The notes: generated from the letters alone by a model not told the origin. DNA of 42,030 bases from SAT2750 sp963581185 (GCA_963581185.1 CAUZOB010000009.1:1-42030); one strand, 5' to 3'; counted from the first letter of the stretch, positions 33,137 to 42,015 are shown. Made by a program: numbers and translations.

Positions 33137-33380
33137 TCAGCTGCACGGCGAGGTCCTCTAGATTGAACCCCAGGGCCTCTGCGGGACTCCCCTGGTCGCG
33201 AACCGAGCCGCTGCTGTGGCCATCAAGATGGAGGGGTGGCAACGGCGGCACAGTTCTGAGAAATCCGCCAGCGGTTCTGTCCTGTTTTTGCCGATAACTG
33301 CTGATAGCAGCTCGGATCTTCTCAGTTGAAACAACATCGAGCGGGTACGGACGCACGGCTCGGGCAAGGGGAGTTCTTCT

Positions 33381-33638
33381 GTGAATCGCGACATCAATGT
33401 ACTGGCGTTGGTCAAAGGGGAAGAGCGATACATCTTCCTGTTTGACGACGAGCGGCGTGGCGAGACGTTGCGAACACTCGGCCGATTTGCTTCGAATCCC
33501 GAGTTGAGTTTCACCTGGTATGATGCAGCTGTGCTGAGCCAAAAAGTGCGTCATCTGACCGAAGGCGAAAAGCGAACGGATCTGCCACGGTTTGAGATCA
33601 CACGGCCCGGCGATGAAAGTGGACGTGAAGCGGCGTGA
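33381..33638 (+). CDS. Small hypothetical protein, 85 residues, just before xerC/D
   Basis: It starts at GTG 33381, where AAGGGGAG lies 7 bases upstream, a strong ribosome binding site. The protein begins MNRDINVLALVKGEERYIFL, followed by FDDERRGETLRTLGRFASNP, a Tyr/Trp-containing turn and a charged C-terminus. It is acidic/basic mixed, soluble and without membrane segments. No family comes to mind, although the opening strand-helix pattern looks like small planctomycete proteins of unknown function. It ends 47 bp before the recombinase start in the same direction, so the two are probably co-transcribed. Confidence 0.62.
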   Translation: MNRDINVLALVKGEERYIFLFDDERRGETLRTLGRFASNPELSFTWYDAAVLSQKVRHLTEGEKRTDLPRFEITRPGDESGREAA

Positions 33639-33685
33639 TCGGTGGCCATCTGCCGCCTCAGTCCGTTGATCCCAGGGGCCTACCC

Positions 33686-34576
33686 ATGGATACGACGATC
33701 GAGCGGTTTCTCCGTTACATGGATGTCGAGCGCGGCGTCTCGGAATTGACGGTCAAGAGTTATCGCGAAGACCTCGACGCCTTGAACGAGTACTTTTCCG
33801 ACGACGATGGGCAATCGCCCGGACCCGCAGAGATTCGTCCGACGGACCTGCGGCAGTACGTGTCAGCCCTGCACGAGGCAGGCTATGCGGCAGCGACGAT
33901 CTCTCGACGACTGGCAAGCCTGCGAAGTTTTTTCCGCTTCGCTCAGCGCGAGGGACTGGTGAAGACCAATCCGGCAAAGCCGTTGCGCAATCCCCGCAAG
34001 CAACAGAAACTTCCGCACTTCCTGACCAGCGACGAGATCGGTCAACTGCTGGACGCACCTGACACCCAGAATCGTCTCGGCTGCCGTGACCAGGCGATCC
34101 TGGAGACCCTGTATTCGACCGGCGTGCGGGTCAGCGAATTGGTCGGTATCGATTTCGGTGACGTGGATTTCGAACAGGCGGTGGTCCGAGTGCGAGGGAA
34201 AGGGCGTCGCGAGCGATACGCCCCGCTGGGATCCTTTGCGATCGGCTCGATCCAAAAATGGGTCAAGGCTTCAGGTCGCAAGGCTATGCCACTTGACGAA
34301 CCGCTCTTTACGAACCGCCTCGGCGGCCGACTGACGTCTCGAAGTGTGGGCCGGATGTTGGAAAAGTACCTGCAGGCTGCTGGCTTGGATGAACGGACGA
34401 CGCCCCATACGCTGCGACACAGTTTCGCCACGCACCTGCTGGACGGTGGTGCTGATATTCGTAGTGTGCAGGAATTGCTGGGCCATCGCAGCCTGGTCAC
34501 AACGCAGATCTACACGCACCTGACGACCGCCGCGCTGAAGAAGGCCTACGAGAAGTCGCATCCGCGAGCGCGCTGA
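33686..34576 (+). CDS. Tyrosine recombinase XerC/XerD
   Basis: A 296-residue site-specific recombinase, the size of XerC/XerD. The N-terminal SAM-like core-binding domain (1-105) contains RYMDVERGVSELTVKSYRED. The catalytic domain holds the full set R148 (STGVRVSEL), K172 (RGKGRRER), H241 and R244 (HTLRHSFATH), H267 (LLGHRSL) and Y276 (YTHL). It resolves chromosome dimers at dif together with a partner. I start at ATG 33686, with AGGGG 7 bases upstream; an upstream GTG at 33635 overlapping the previous stop would add 17 non-conserved residues. It converges on the LuxR-type regulator with a 7-bp gap. Its chromosomal, prophage-free context argues for a housekeeping role. Confidence 0.92.
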   Translation: MDTTIERFLRYMDVERGVSELTVKSYREDLDALNEYFSDDDGQSPGPAEIRPTDLRQYVSALHEAGYAAATISRRLASLRSFFRFAQREGLVKTNPAKPLRNPRKQQKLPHFLTSDEIGQLLDAPDTQNRLGCRDQAILETLYSTGVRVSELVGIDFGDVDFEQAVVRVRGKGRRERYAPLGSFAIGSIQKWVKASGRKAMPLDEPLFTNRLGGRLTSRSVGRMLEKYLQAAGLDERTTPHTLRHSFATHLLDGGADIRSVQELLGHRSLVTTQIYTHLTTAALKKAYEKSHPRAR

Positions 34577-34583
34577 GTCGTGT

Positions 34584-35219
34584 CTAGATGATGCCAGCCT
34601 GGACGGCCCAGACGGCGATTTGTGTGCGATCCGCGGCGTCCGTCTTGCGGAGAATATTCTGCACGTGTTCTTTCACCGTCTCGATGCTGATTTCCAGCGA
34701 ACGAGATATCTCGCGGTTACTCAAACCAAGTCCGACGTGCCGCAGTAACTGGTATTCACGATAGGTCAGCTGGGCCTCCTGCAAAACGCCGCGGTCTCGC
34801 GAACGGTCAAGTACGGCGGCCAACTTGCGGAATGGACTCGTTGAAAGGGGTTGTTCGCCATCCAGTGCGCGACGCAGGGATGTCGTGATGCGGTCGTTAT
34901 TCAGATCCTTGGTCAGGTAATCCTTGGCGCCGAGCACAATGCTGCGAGCCACATACGTGGGATTGTCGCGGGTCGAAAGAAAGACCACTCGCGTGGAAGC
35001 GGCTGCCTCCGAAACCTGCTCCAGCACCTTCATGCCGCTGATGTCAGGGAAGATTGCCTCCAGTATCAGCAAGTCGGGTTGATGCTTGGTGGTAAGTGCC
35101 ACGGCCTCCGTGCCAGTACCAGTTTCGCCAACAATCACGGCCGGCAGGGCCTCGGCTAACTGCGCTAGTCCAAGACGCGTGATCGGGTCGGCATCGGCAA
35201 GGATAACTCGGGCGGTCAT
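34584..35219 (-). CDS. NarL/LuxR-type response regulator with atypical receiver
   Basis: A 211-residue regulator. The receiver domain (1-120) keeps D9 and K104 (YLTKD), but the second acidic-pocket position is Ala (D9-A10-D11), and the phosphoacceptor position is Glu54 (LLILEAIFPD) where Asp is expected. The C-terminal domain (about 150-211) is a normal LuxR/GerE helix-turn-helix (LTYREYQLLRHV, LSNREISRSLEISIETVKEHVQNIL). Such a receiver is unlikely to be phosphorylated and may be constitutively active or controlled by another signal. No histidine kinase is adjacent. It diverges from an NtrC-type regulator across 283 bp, so the two promoters share that region. Confidence 0.9.
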   Translation of the reverse strand: MTARVILADADPITRLGLAQLAEALPAVIVGETGTGTEAVALTTKHQPDLLILEAIFPDISGMKVLEQVSEAAASTRVVFLSTRDNPTYVARSIVLGAKDYLTKDLNNDRITTSLRRALDGEQPLSTSPFRKLAAVLDRSRDRGVLQEAQLTYREYQLLRHVGLGLSNREISRSLEISIETVKEHVQNILRKTDAADRTQIAVWAVQAGII

Positions 35220-35419
35220 GAGTGCGTGCCGGGCGGGACTGCAGTGGAGTGGCGGCGGGAAGGATATCTGGCATCATAGCGACGCTGGCCCAAATATTCA
35301 CGTTCGTTTTCATCCCAGGCAGCCAGACCCTGAAAGGCAGGTGAACATCGGGTCGTGACGGTTGTAACAGGCCGTTCGCGGGGGACTGCTGCAAAGAGCA
35401 GGAATCATGTCGGCTGCTT

Positions 35420-35450
35420 TTGACTCACGCGTCCCGGTGACGTAGATAAT
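35420..35450 (+). promoter_or_regulatory. Possible sigma70-type promoter of the NtrC-type regulator
   Basis: TTGACT at 35420-35425 is followed after 17 bases by TAGATA (35443-35448); GATAAT, two bases further, is the alternative -10. It points to the gene at 35503 and would leave a leader of about 45 bases. No sigma54-type GG/GC element was seen in the 35220-35502 spacer. Confidence 0.4.
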
Positions 35451-35502
35451 CTGTGGTGGATAAGACGATTTTCAGAGGCCGGCTCCCGACGGCAGTGGAA
35501 AC

Positions 35503-36861
35503 ATGAATTCCATGGCAAAGACCAACATTCTCTGGCTCGAAGACGACCCTTCTGTCGTCGATTCGATGCGCCCCCTGCTCGTCGACCATGGCGTCAGCGT
35601 GGACGTCGTGACATCCTCAGCTTCGGCACAGCAAAAACTCAGCGGGTCCTCAGCTGGTAACTACGATGCTGTCCTGCTGGATATGCGAATCAGCGACGGT
35701 GATGGACTCGATCTGCTGGAGATTACTACGGCTCGCGGTATTCCCACCGCCATCCTGACCGGCTACGCGAGTGTCGACACGACTGTCCGGGCATTCAAAA
35801 TGGGGGCCCGGGACGTGCTCACCAAGCCTGTCACGGACGAAGCTGTGCTGACTTTCCTGGAGAATTGCAGTGGCCCGCGGACCGCACAGCAACCGCAGCC
35901 AAGGGTTGTAGGCACGGGCAAGCGGATGAATGAAGTCATGAAGCTCGTCCAGGCAGTGGCCGACACGCCTGTCTGTGTGCTCATCACTGGTGAAAGTGGG
36001 ACGGGAAAATCACTGATTGCACGACAGCTTGCAGCTCAGAGCGAACGGACCAATGGCCCCTTCATTGAGGTCTCATGCGGGGCGCTGAACGAGTCGCTTT
36101 TGGAGAGTGAGTTGTTTGGGCATGTTCGCGGAGCATTTACCGGTGCGGATAACGACTATGCCGGGAAGATTGCCGCAGCCGATGGCGGCACGATCTTCCT
36201 CGATGAAATCGGAACGGCCTCACCTCGACTGCAGGTCAAGCTGCTGCGGTTCCTGCAGGACCATACATATGAAGCGGTCGGCAGCAATCGTACCGTGCAC
36301 TCTTCCGCGCGAGTTGTGCTTGCTACCAACGAGGATTTGCATGAACGTGTGCGGGAGGGGACCTTCCGAGAAGATCTGTATTATCGAATCAACGTGATCA
36401 ACGTCGATATGCCACCGCTACGGCATCGCCGTGATGACCTCGAATCATTGGCGCACTTTCTGTTGACAGAGGCCAACCGCACGCTTGGCAAGTCGATCAA
36501 CGGTTACACTCCGGCTGCCTTGGAAAAACTCAAGGCACACAGCTGGCCTGGGAATATTCGCGAGTTGAAGAATGTTATCGAGCGAGCCGTCCTGCTGGCG
36601 CCCACCGATACGATCGGAATGGAGCAGTTGTTTGTTGATCAACGGTCGGTGGATCGTGGCAACCATCAACGGACGCAGGGCATGCCGCTGAAAGAAGCGC
36701 TGCAGACTCCGGAACGGGAGTTCATCCGTGAGGCCCTGGGCCGAGCGAACGGCAACCGTGGTGCAACTGCTCGGGACCTGGGAATCAACCGGGCCACACT
36801 CTACAAGAAAATGAAACGGCTCGGTCTCTGGACCGCCGCCAGTGCCGACTCGCCCGCCTGA
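35503..36861 (+). CDS. NtrC-family sigma54-dependent response regulator
   Basis: A 452-residue activator. The receiver (about 7-125) has a normal acidic pair (EDD, 13-15), phosphoacceptor D60 (AVLLDMRIS) and K108. The AAA+ domain (about 135-370) carries Walker A GESGTGKS (163-170), the sigma54-contacting GAFTGA (210-215), Walker B GGTIFLDE (228-235) and an arginine-finger region FREDLYYRINV. A Fis-type helix-turn-helix lies at the C-terminus (about 420-445, GNRGATARDLGINRATLYKKM). It should activate RpoN-dependent promoters on phosphorylation. The kinase is not in this locus; the FHA-GAF kinase at 9581 is a distant candidate only. A second ATG three codons in is possible. Confidence 0.94.
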   Translation: MNSMAKTNILWLEDDPSVVDSMRPLLVDHGVSVDVVTSSASAQQKLSGSSAGNYDAVLLDMRISDGDGLDLLEITTARGIPTAILTGYASVDTTVRAFKMGARDVLTKPVTDEAVLTFLENCSGPRTAQQPQPRVVGTGKRMNEVMKLVQAVADTPVCVLITGESGTGKSLIARQLAAQSERTNGPFIEVSCGALNESLLESELFGHVRGAFTGADNDYAGKIAAADGGTIFLDEIGTASPRLQVKLLRFLQDHTYEAVGSNRTVHSSARVVLATNEDLHERVREGTFREDLYYRINVINVDMPPLRHRRDDLESLAHFLLTEANRTLGKSINGYTPAALEKLKAHSWPGNIRELKNVIERAVLLAPTDTIGMEQLFVDQRSVDRGNHQRTQGMPLKEALQTPEREFIREALGRANGNRGATARDLGINRATLYKKMKRLGLWTAASADSPA

Positions 36862-36980
36862 TCGGGCCGCAGCTTGAGTCGAGGAGATTTCCGCTGCCGC
36901 GCGTCCCTTGCGGTAAAGCGTGGATTCGATAGTCTGTTCGTACGAACTTTGCCTCCCACTGGCTAAAGGAAACAGGGCAG

Positions 36981-38174
36981 ATGAAGATCCATGAATTCCA
37001 GGCGAAACAGGTGTTCACCAAAGCGGGTGTTCCCGTCCTCGAAAATCGGGTTGCCCGGACGGCCGAGGAAGCTGTCGCAGCGTACACGGAACTGGGCAGT
37101 GAAATCGTCGTCGTCAAAGCACAGATTCACGCCGGCGGACGAGGCAAGGGAACCATCAAGGAGATTCCGGAACAGCATGGTGTCGAGCTGGTCCGGAGTG
37201 CCGACGAAGTTCGCCAGGTCGCAGAGAATCTCCTTGGCAACACCCTCGAAACGATCCAGACAGGCGAGGCGGGCCAGTTGGTTCGCCAGGTGTTGGTCGA
37301 AGAAGGTTGTCGTATCGCCCGCGAACTCTACCTCGGCGTGGTGCTTGATCGGGCAGCCCGAATGCCGGTCATGATGGTCTCCACCGAGGGGGGCGTTGAA
37401 ATCGAGCGAGTTGCGGAAGAAACGCCTGAGCTGATCCACAAGGAACACTTTGACCCGCATTTTGGGTTGCAGGGTTACCAGGTTCGAAAACTCTGCCGCA
37501 AGCTGGATATCAGTGGTGCCACTGTACGGGCTGCTGACAAGTTCATGAAAACACTCTGCAAGATGTACGTGCAATACGATTGCAGTATGGTTGAAATCAA
37601 CCCGCTGGTGATTACCGAAGATGGTGACATGATCGCCTTGGATGCCAAAGTCAGTTTCGATGACAACGCGCTATTCCGACATCCGGACATCCAGGAGATG
37701 CGAGATGTCGAAGAAGAAGAGCCGACCGAAGTGCGTGCCGACGAGGTGGGACTGAGTTACATCAAGCTGGATGGCGATATTGCCTGCCTGGTGAATGGAG
37801 CGGGGTTGGCAATGAGCACGATGGACATCATCAAGCTTCACGGTGGCGAACCGGCGAACTTCCTTGACGTGGGTGGTGGGGCCGATGCTGCACAAGTCAC
37901 CGAAGCTTTCAGAATCCTGCTCTCCGATGGGAATGTCAAAGCTGTGCTGGTCAACATTTTTGGCGGCATCGCCCGTTGCACAACCATCGCCGAAGCCCTG
38001 ATCGTGGCGTCCAAGGAGGTTGGCTTTGAAGTTCCGCTGGTCGTCCGCCTGGAAGGGACTGAGGTGGAAGAAGGTCGCCGAATGCTGGCGGAGAGCGATG
38101 TCGATATCATTGCTGCCGACAGCCTTACCGATGCTGCAGTCAAGGTCGTCGCTGCGGCCAAATCAGGCGCCTAG
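36981..38174 (+). CDS. sucC: Succinyl-CoA synthetase beta subunit
   Basis: A 397-residue ATP-grasp protein: MKIHEFQAKQVFTKAGVPV at the start, QIHAGGRGKGTIKE (nucleotide-binding glycine loop), EGGVEIERVAEETPE, and MVEINPLVITEDGDMIALDAKVSFDDNA. The C-terminal ligase domain has NGAGLAMSTMDIIKLHGGEPANFLDVGGGA and VNIFGGIARC. With SucD it interconverts succinyl-CoA and succinate with nucleotide phosphorylation in the TCA cycle. Length and motifs are normal. The sucD gene follows after 42 bp in the same direction. Confidence 0.96.
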   Translation: MKIHEFQAKQVFTKAGVPVLENRVARTAEEAVAAYTELGSEIVVVKAQIHAGGRGKGTIKEIPEQHGVELVRSADEVRQVAENLLGNTLETIQTGEAGQLVRQVLVEEGCRIARELYLGVVLDRAARMPVMMVSTEGGVEIERVAEETPELIHKEHFDPHFGLQGYQVRKLCRKLDISGATVRAADKFMKTLCKMYVQYDCSMVEINPLVITEDGDMIALDAKVSFDDNALFRHPDIQEMRDVEEEEPTEVRADEVGLSYIKLDGDIACLVNGAGLAMSTMDIIKLHGGEPANFLDVGGGADAAQVTEAFRILLSDGNVKAVLVNIFGGIARCTTIAEALIVASKEVGFEVPLVVRLEGTEVEEGRRMLAESDVDIIAADSLTDAAVKVVAAAKSGA

Positions 38175-38216
38175 CAGCCAAGCTGGAACAATTACTACCG
38201 ATGGGAAATATCTGAA

Positions 38217-39092
38217 ATGAGCATTCTGGTCAACCAACAGACGCGGGTTATTTGCCAGGGCATTACCGGCGGCGCGGGTGCCTTCCACACCCGTGGCTGC
38301 CTCGATTACGGCACCCAGATGGTCGGTGGAGTGACGCCAGGCAAAGGGGGCCAGGAAGTCGAAGGGTTGCCGGTCTTCAATACGGTGGAAGAGGCGGTTG
38401 AGCAGACAGACGCAACTGCCAGCATGATTTTTGTGCCGCCGGCCTTCACGGCTGATGCGATCCTCGAAGCGGTGGATGCCGGTATCGAGGTGATCGCTGC
38501 GATCACCGAGGGTGTTCCGGTGCTGGATATGGTCCGTGTTTACGAGGAAGTCCGGGAAGCTGGTGCGACCTTGATTGGTCCCAACTGCCCCGGCCTGATC
38601 ACACCCGATGAATGCAAGATCGGAATCATGCCTGGCTACATTCATAATCGTGGCAAGGTTGGCATCATGAGTCGCAGCGGGACGTTAACTTACGAAGCGG
38701 TCTGGCAGACGTCAGGCAGCGGCCTGGGCCAAACTACCTGTATCGGCCTCGGCGGTGACCCGATAGTGGGAACCTCATTCATTGACTTGTTGGCCCTGTT
38801 CGAGCAAGACGATGAGACCGAAGCGATCCTGATGATCGGTGAGATCGGTGGTACAGCCGAAGAAGAAGCGGCTGCTTTCGTGTCCGACAACGTTTCCAAG
38901 CCGGTGGCGGCGTTCATTGCCGGTCGTACGGCCCCGCCTGGCAAACGCATGGGTCACGCCGGTGCCATCATCTCCGGTGGCAAAGGGACCGCAGAGGCCA
39001 AGATCGAGGCACTCGAGGCGGCCGGAATTGAAGTGGCCCAGAGTCCGGCGGATATGGGCGAAGCGGTCCAGCGGGCGATGACAGCCGGCTAG
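38217..39092 (+). CDS. sucD: Succinyl-CoA synthetase alpha subunit
   Basis: A 291-residue partner of SucC. The CoA-binding Rossmann domain starts with QTRVICQGITGGAGAFHTRG, and ITEGVPVLDM, GPNCPGLITPDECKIGIMPG and SRSGTLTYEAV follow. The phospho-histidine is H247 in GKRMGHAGAI. Length is typical. Its TAG stop shares four bases (CTAG) with the stop of the converging hydrolase gene, so the two genes meet with no spacer and no terminator between. Confidence 0.96.
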   Translation: MSILVNQQTRVICQGITGGAGAFHTRGCLDYGTQMVGGVTPGKGGQEVEGLPVFNTVEEAVEQTDATASMIFVPPAFTADAILEAVDAGIEVIAAITEGVPVLDMVRVYEEVREAGATLIGPNCPGLITPDECKIGIMPGYIHNRGKVGIMSRSGTLTYEAVWQTSGSGLGQTTCIGLGGDPIVGTSFIDLLALFEQDDETEAILMIGEIGGTAEEEAAAFVSDNVSKPVAAFIAGRTAPPGKRMGHAGAIISGGKGTAEAKIEALEAAGIEVAQSPADMGEAVQRAMTAG

Positions 39093-40015
39093 CTCTTGAG
39101 ATGACGGGCAAAAAAGTCCTTCACCCGCTCCCACATCGAATCGCTGAGCACGTGGCCCGTCTGCTCTTCGATGAAATAGCTGAAGTTCTTTTCGGCATGC
39201 TGGGCCTGATAGGCCTGCTCGATAACCTTCACGCCACGGCGTACTTCGTCGATCGGACTGCCACCGTCCTGGTCGCCAAAATTCATGTGCAGCGCTCGGG
39301 GTGCAATCAGCGCGGCAATGTCCGGCGTGTCGGCCGCAGGGTAGATGCCGGGCACGAAGTTGGGGAAACAGTGCAGCAACTCGTTCTCATGGATCCCGGC
39401 GTAGGTCGGTAGACAGCAGTTTCCGACGAGTGCCTTGAGTCGTGGTTCCCAGGGCCCCACCAACCACATGTGGGTGGATCCCATCGAGTGGCCATAACAG
39501 CCAATCCGTTCGGTATCGACTTCCTTGCGTGAGCAGATGTAATCGACGGCGCGGCGCATGTCGAGAATATTCTTCCAGGCCATGCTGCGACCCTCGACAA
39601 CGTATTTCAGGAACAGGAACCGTTCCAGGTTGCGGCCCTTGAGTCGATACGGAGTTTCGCGTTCTTCAAATCCAAGTGCGTCGGGACAGAGTACGACGTA
39701 ACCCAGTTTGGCGAGTGCAACACCGGTGTGGTGCATCGGGTTGCCTGCAAGTCCCGCCGGCTCGGTCTTGCCAAGATTCCATTGGCCGGCATGTTGATGC
39801 CAGATGCAAATGGCGGGACGGGGCGTGGCAATGTTGTCTGGGATCAGCAGCAGGGCCGGGATGGCGTCGCCCGGTTCCGCGTCGTACCGGATGGTCTCAA
39901 TCCGATAACCCTCGGCCTGGTCCGTCTTGAGGACCTTGGTATTCAATGGACATGGGTCAGGCCAGTCGCCACCCAGGCCCTTGAGTAAGGTGTCGCGGAA
40001 GTCGGCAGCGGCCAT
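39089..40015 (-). CDS. Alpha/beta hydrolase, dienelactone hydrolase/acetyl esterase-like
   Basis: A 308-residue hydrolase without a signal peptide. The nucleophile elbow is GHSMGS with S177, an acid is offered by FGDQDGGSP (D248 or D250), and the catalytic His is H288 in EQTGHVLSD. An oxyanion-side HQHAGQW stretch (73-79) and the RRAVDYICSRKEVDTERIG segment are typical of the large planctomycete group of dienelactone-hydrolase/acetyl-xylan-esterase-like enzymes. The substrate is unknown; the neighbouring SMP-30 and DUF6807 genes hint at sugar metabolism. It is transcribed away from the SMP-30 gene. Confidence 0.85.
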   Translation of the reverse strand: MAAADFRDTLLKGLGGDWPDPCPLNTKVLKTDQAEGYRIETIRYDAEPGDAIPALLLIPDNIATPRPAICIWHQHAGQWNLGKTEPAGLAGNPMHHTGVALAKLGYVVLCPDALGFEERETPYRLKGRNLERFLFLKYVVEGRSMAWKNILDMRRAVDYICSRKEVDTERIGCYGHSMGSTHMWLVGPWEPRLKALVGNCCLPTYAGIHENELLHCFPNFVPGIYPAADTPDIAALIAPRALHMNFGDQDGGSPIDEVRRGVKVIEQAYQAQHAEKNFSYFIEEQTGHVLSDSMWERVKDFFARHLKS

Positions 40016-40183
40016 GGCGGAAATCCTCCAGCAGGAACGTCACGTATGTTGAGGCCAATCGCCATGCTATCACGCTGGGGGGCGCCTTCAAGTCACACTG
40101 TTGGTAGCAGAACCATATCCCGCGGCGTTCGACGGGGTATATTGTCTGCTCACCGCCCGTTTCGATTGTTAAGGAACACACAC

Positions 40184-41071
40184 ATGAAACTAAGCATCGC
40201 ATTCATGGCAATCGCCTGCTGTCTGGGTCTGGTCGTCGTGAGTTCAGCGGTCGGCCAGGGTGTTGACCGACTTATCGGCGAAGGTGCCACGGTCCAGAAA
40301 CTGGCGGGCGATTTTAAATTCACTGAAGGACCGGCTGTCGACAAGCTGGGGAATATCTATTTTTCCGACATCCCCAATAGCCGCATCCACATGTGGACCG
40401 TCGAGGGAAAGCTTTCCACGGTTAGGGAGCAGTCGGGCGGGGCCAACGGTTTGATTTTTGACAAGGCGGGCGATCTGCTGGCCTGCGAGGGTGTCGCGCG
40501 ACGCCTGACTCGGATGACGGTCGACGGGAATATCAGCGTGCTGGCCGATTCCTATGAGGGGAAGAAGCTGAACAGTCCGAACGATCTTTGGTTAGATCGC
40601 AAGGGTGGAATCTACTTTACCGATCCTCGTTACGGCAGCATGGACGGGGTCCAACAGGATGGGTTTCACGTCTATTACGTGTCGCCTGATGGAAATGTTA
40701 GCAAGGTGATTGGCGACCTGGTGAAACCAAATGGGATTATCGGCACGGCTAATGGAAAAACGCTTTATGTCGCCGACCTCGGGGATCGGAAGACCTATGC
40801 CTACCGGATCAAGAAGCCTGGCGTGCTGGGCGAGCGGCGGAAGATTGCCGATCAAGGTTCGGACGGGATGACGCTCGATGCCGAGGGGAATATCTACCTC
40901 ACGACAGCAGCCGTGCAGGTTTACAGTTCGGCCGGCAAGAAGCTGGGGACGATTCCTTTGCCCGAGGGTCCGGCCAATGTCTGTTTTGGAGGCGTTGACC
41001 GCGACATCCTTTTCATCACGGCCAGAACCAGCCTCTATAGCCTGAAGATGTCGGTCCGCGGGCAGCAGTAG
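40184..41071 (+). CDS. Exported SMP-30/gluconolactonase-family beta-propeller protein
   Basis: A 295-residue protein. ATG 40184 is chosen because AAGGAA lies just upstream and it gives a clean signal peptide (MKLSIAFMAIACCLGLVVVS, cleavage near AVGQG); an in-frame start at 40046 would add 46 residues of non-coding character. The six-bladed propeller carries the metal-site residues: Glu in FTEGPAVD, Asn in NSPNDLWLD and Asp in GSDGMTLDAEG. Blades repeat as LGNIYFSD, GGIYFTD and EGNIYLTT. The family hydrolyses sugar lactones such as gluconolactone. Here it would act in the periplasm. It converges on the DUF6807 gene, with 5 bp between the stops. Confidence 0.9.
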   Translation: MKLSIAFMAIACCLGLVVVSSAVGQGVDRLIGEGATVQKLAGDFKFTEGPAVDKLGNIYFSDIPNSRIHMWTVEGKLSTVREQSGGANGLIFDKAGDLLACEGVARRLTRMTVDGNISVLADSYEGKKLNSPNDLWLDRKGGIYFTDPRYGSMDGVQQDGFHVYYVSPDGNVSKVIGDLVKPNGIIGTANGKTLYVADLGDRKTYAYRIKKPGVLGERRKIADQGSDGMTLDAEGNIYLTTAAVQVYSSAGKKLGTIPLPEGPANVCFGGVDRDILFITARTSLYSLKMSVRGQQ

Positions 41072-41076
41072 CTGGC

Positions 41077-42015
41077 TCAGGCGTCGCGAGAGACTTCGTA
41101 TTGACGGTGCCTGGCGTCCGATTTACGGACCGACCAGGGCGCCAGGTTGGCGAACTGCGTTGCCATCTGATCCGCTCGACCATGGTTATAGGGACCGCTA
41201 TGGATGTCGAGCAGGTACCGGGCGACAAGTGGATTATCAGGTCTGGCCACAAATCCCGACTCACGGCAAATCGATGGACCGATCCAGCCATCCTCGCGTA
41301 CATGCCAGCGAGTTGGTTGGCCGGGATTTGAGGGGTGATCAATACACGTTATGCCCTCGATGACACTTTCCTGGTTACCGTTGCGGCGGTCGCGGACGAG
41401 ACCGCTATAGTCCATCCAGCGGGAGGGCTTGCCAAAGATCGCCGGTTCGCCCGTCTTGCCGAGGCTGTTTGTCAGGCGACCGCCACCGAAAAACTCGGCA
41501 ATCGTCTTGGCTACCCGAATTGCCAGGATGCCGAAATTCGACTTTCCAAATTCCAGCTGTTCCGCGCGAGGGACGAGCGTGGATTGCAGTTCAAGCGTGT
41601 ACTCGCCTTGGTCCGCGGGCCGAAAACAGGCCACGACGGTGTGTGTCAGTAAGGGCTGCGGGTCGTGGCCATCGAGCCATGCCAGTTCGACGGCCATGAC
41701 CGCCTCGTCGTCCGTGTCAACGTAATCCAACCACTGGGTTTGGCGAATCTGAGCGGGGCTGGTGTCAGCCCAGAAATTGACGCCGGAGACGTCGTGATGC
41801 GCGAACCAGATTCCCTGATGGTGATCATGGTTGGCGGCTCCCGGATGTCCCATGCGGACCAGGGAATCGCCGGCGGGTCCGAGGACCGGATAGAAGAAGG
41901 GGCGCGGCGAGGATGGATGATGGTTCCAGCGGAGTGCCTCTTGGCCATTGTGCTGGAAACTCAGTTGATCGAGTGGCAAGGGGAGTAGCTGGCAGGCGGG
42001 GATCGGCTGGTTCAT
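41077..42015 (-). CDS. DUF6807 (PmoA-like) family protein
   Basis: A 312-residue soluble protein. The family signature is seen at about 38-82: RPFFYPVLGPAGDSLVRMG followed by HPGAANHDHHQGIWFAHHDVSG, a His-rich loop that likely binds a metal or ligand. A late stretch, DIHSGPYNHGRADQMA, is also typical. The fold is probably a jelly-roll/beta-sandwich. The name PmoA (methane oxygenase) often attached to these proteins is misleading: they do not resemble particulate methane monooxygenase subunits. In planctomycetes they accompany sugar-active genes, which fits the SMP-30 neighbour. No signal peptide is visible. The gene starts 15 bp from the window edge, so its promoter is not shown. Confidence 0.85.
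   Translation of the reverse strand: MNQPIPACQLLPLPLDQLSFQHNGQEALRWNHHPSSPRPFFYPVLGPAGDSLVRMGHPGAANHDHHQGIWFAHHDVSGVNFWADTSPAQIRQTQWLDYVDTDDEAVMAVELAWLDGHDPQPLLTHTVVACFRPADQGEYTLELQSTLVPRAEQLEFGKSNFGILAIRVAKTIAEFFGGGRLTNSLGKTGEPAIFGKPSRWMDYSGLVRDRRNGNQESVIEGITCIDHPSNPGQPTRWHVREDGWIGPSICRESGFVARPDNPLVARYLLDIHSGPYNHGRADQMATQFANLAPWSVRKSDARHRQYEVSRDA

Noticed and set aside
32889..33554. Minus-strand frame of 221 codons across the BshB1-like gene end and the spacer before the small gene
   Set aside because: It overlaps two better supported plus-strand genes and shows only low-complexity Pro/Ser stretches; part of it looked protein-like but no domain could be named.
33686..34576. Tyrosine recombinase as sign of a mobile element or integron
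   Set aside because: Length and motifs fit housekeeping XerC/XerD, and no att-like repeats, tRNA or phage/transposon genes flank it.
35220..35502. Search for a sigma54 promoter or operator between the two divergent regulators
   Set aside because: A TGGC at 35268 lacks the GC element at the required distance; no inverted repeat stood out.
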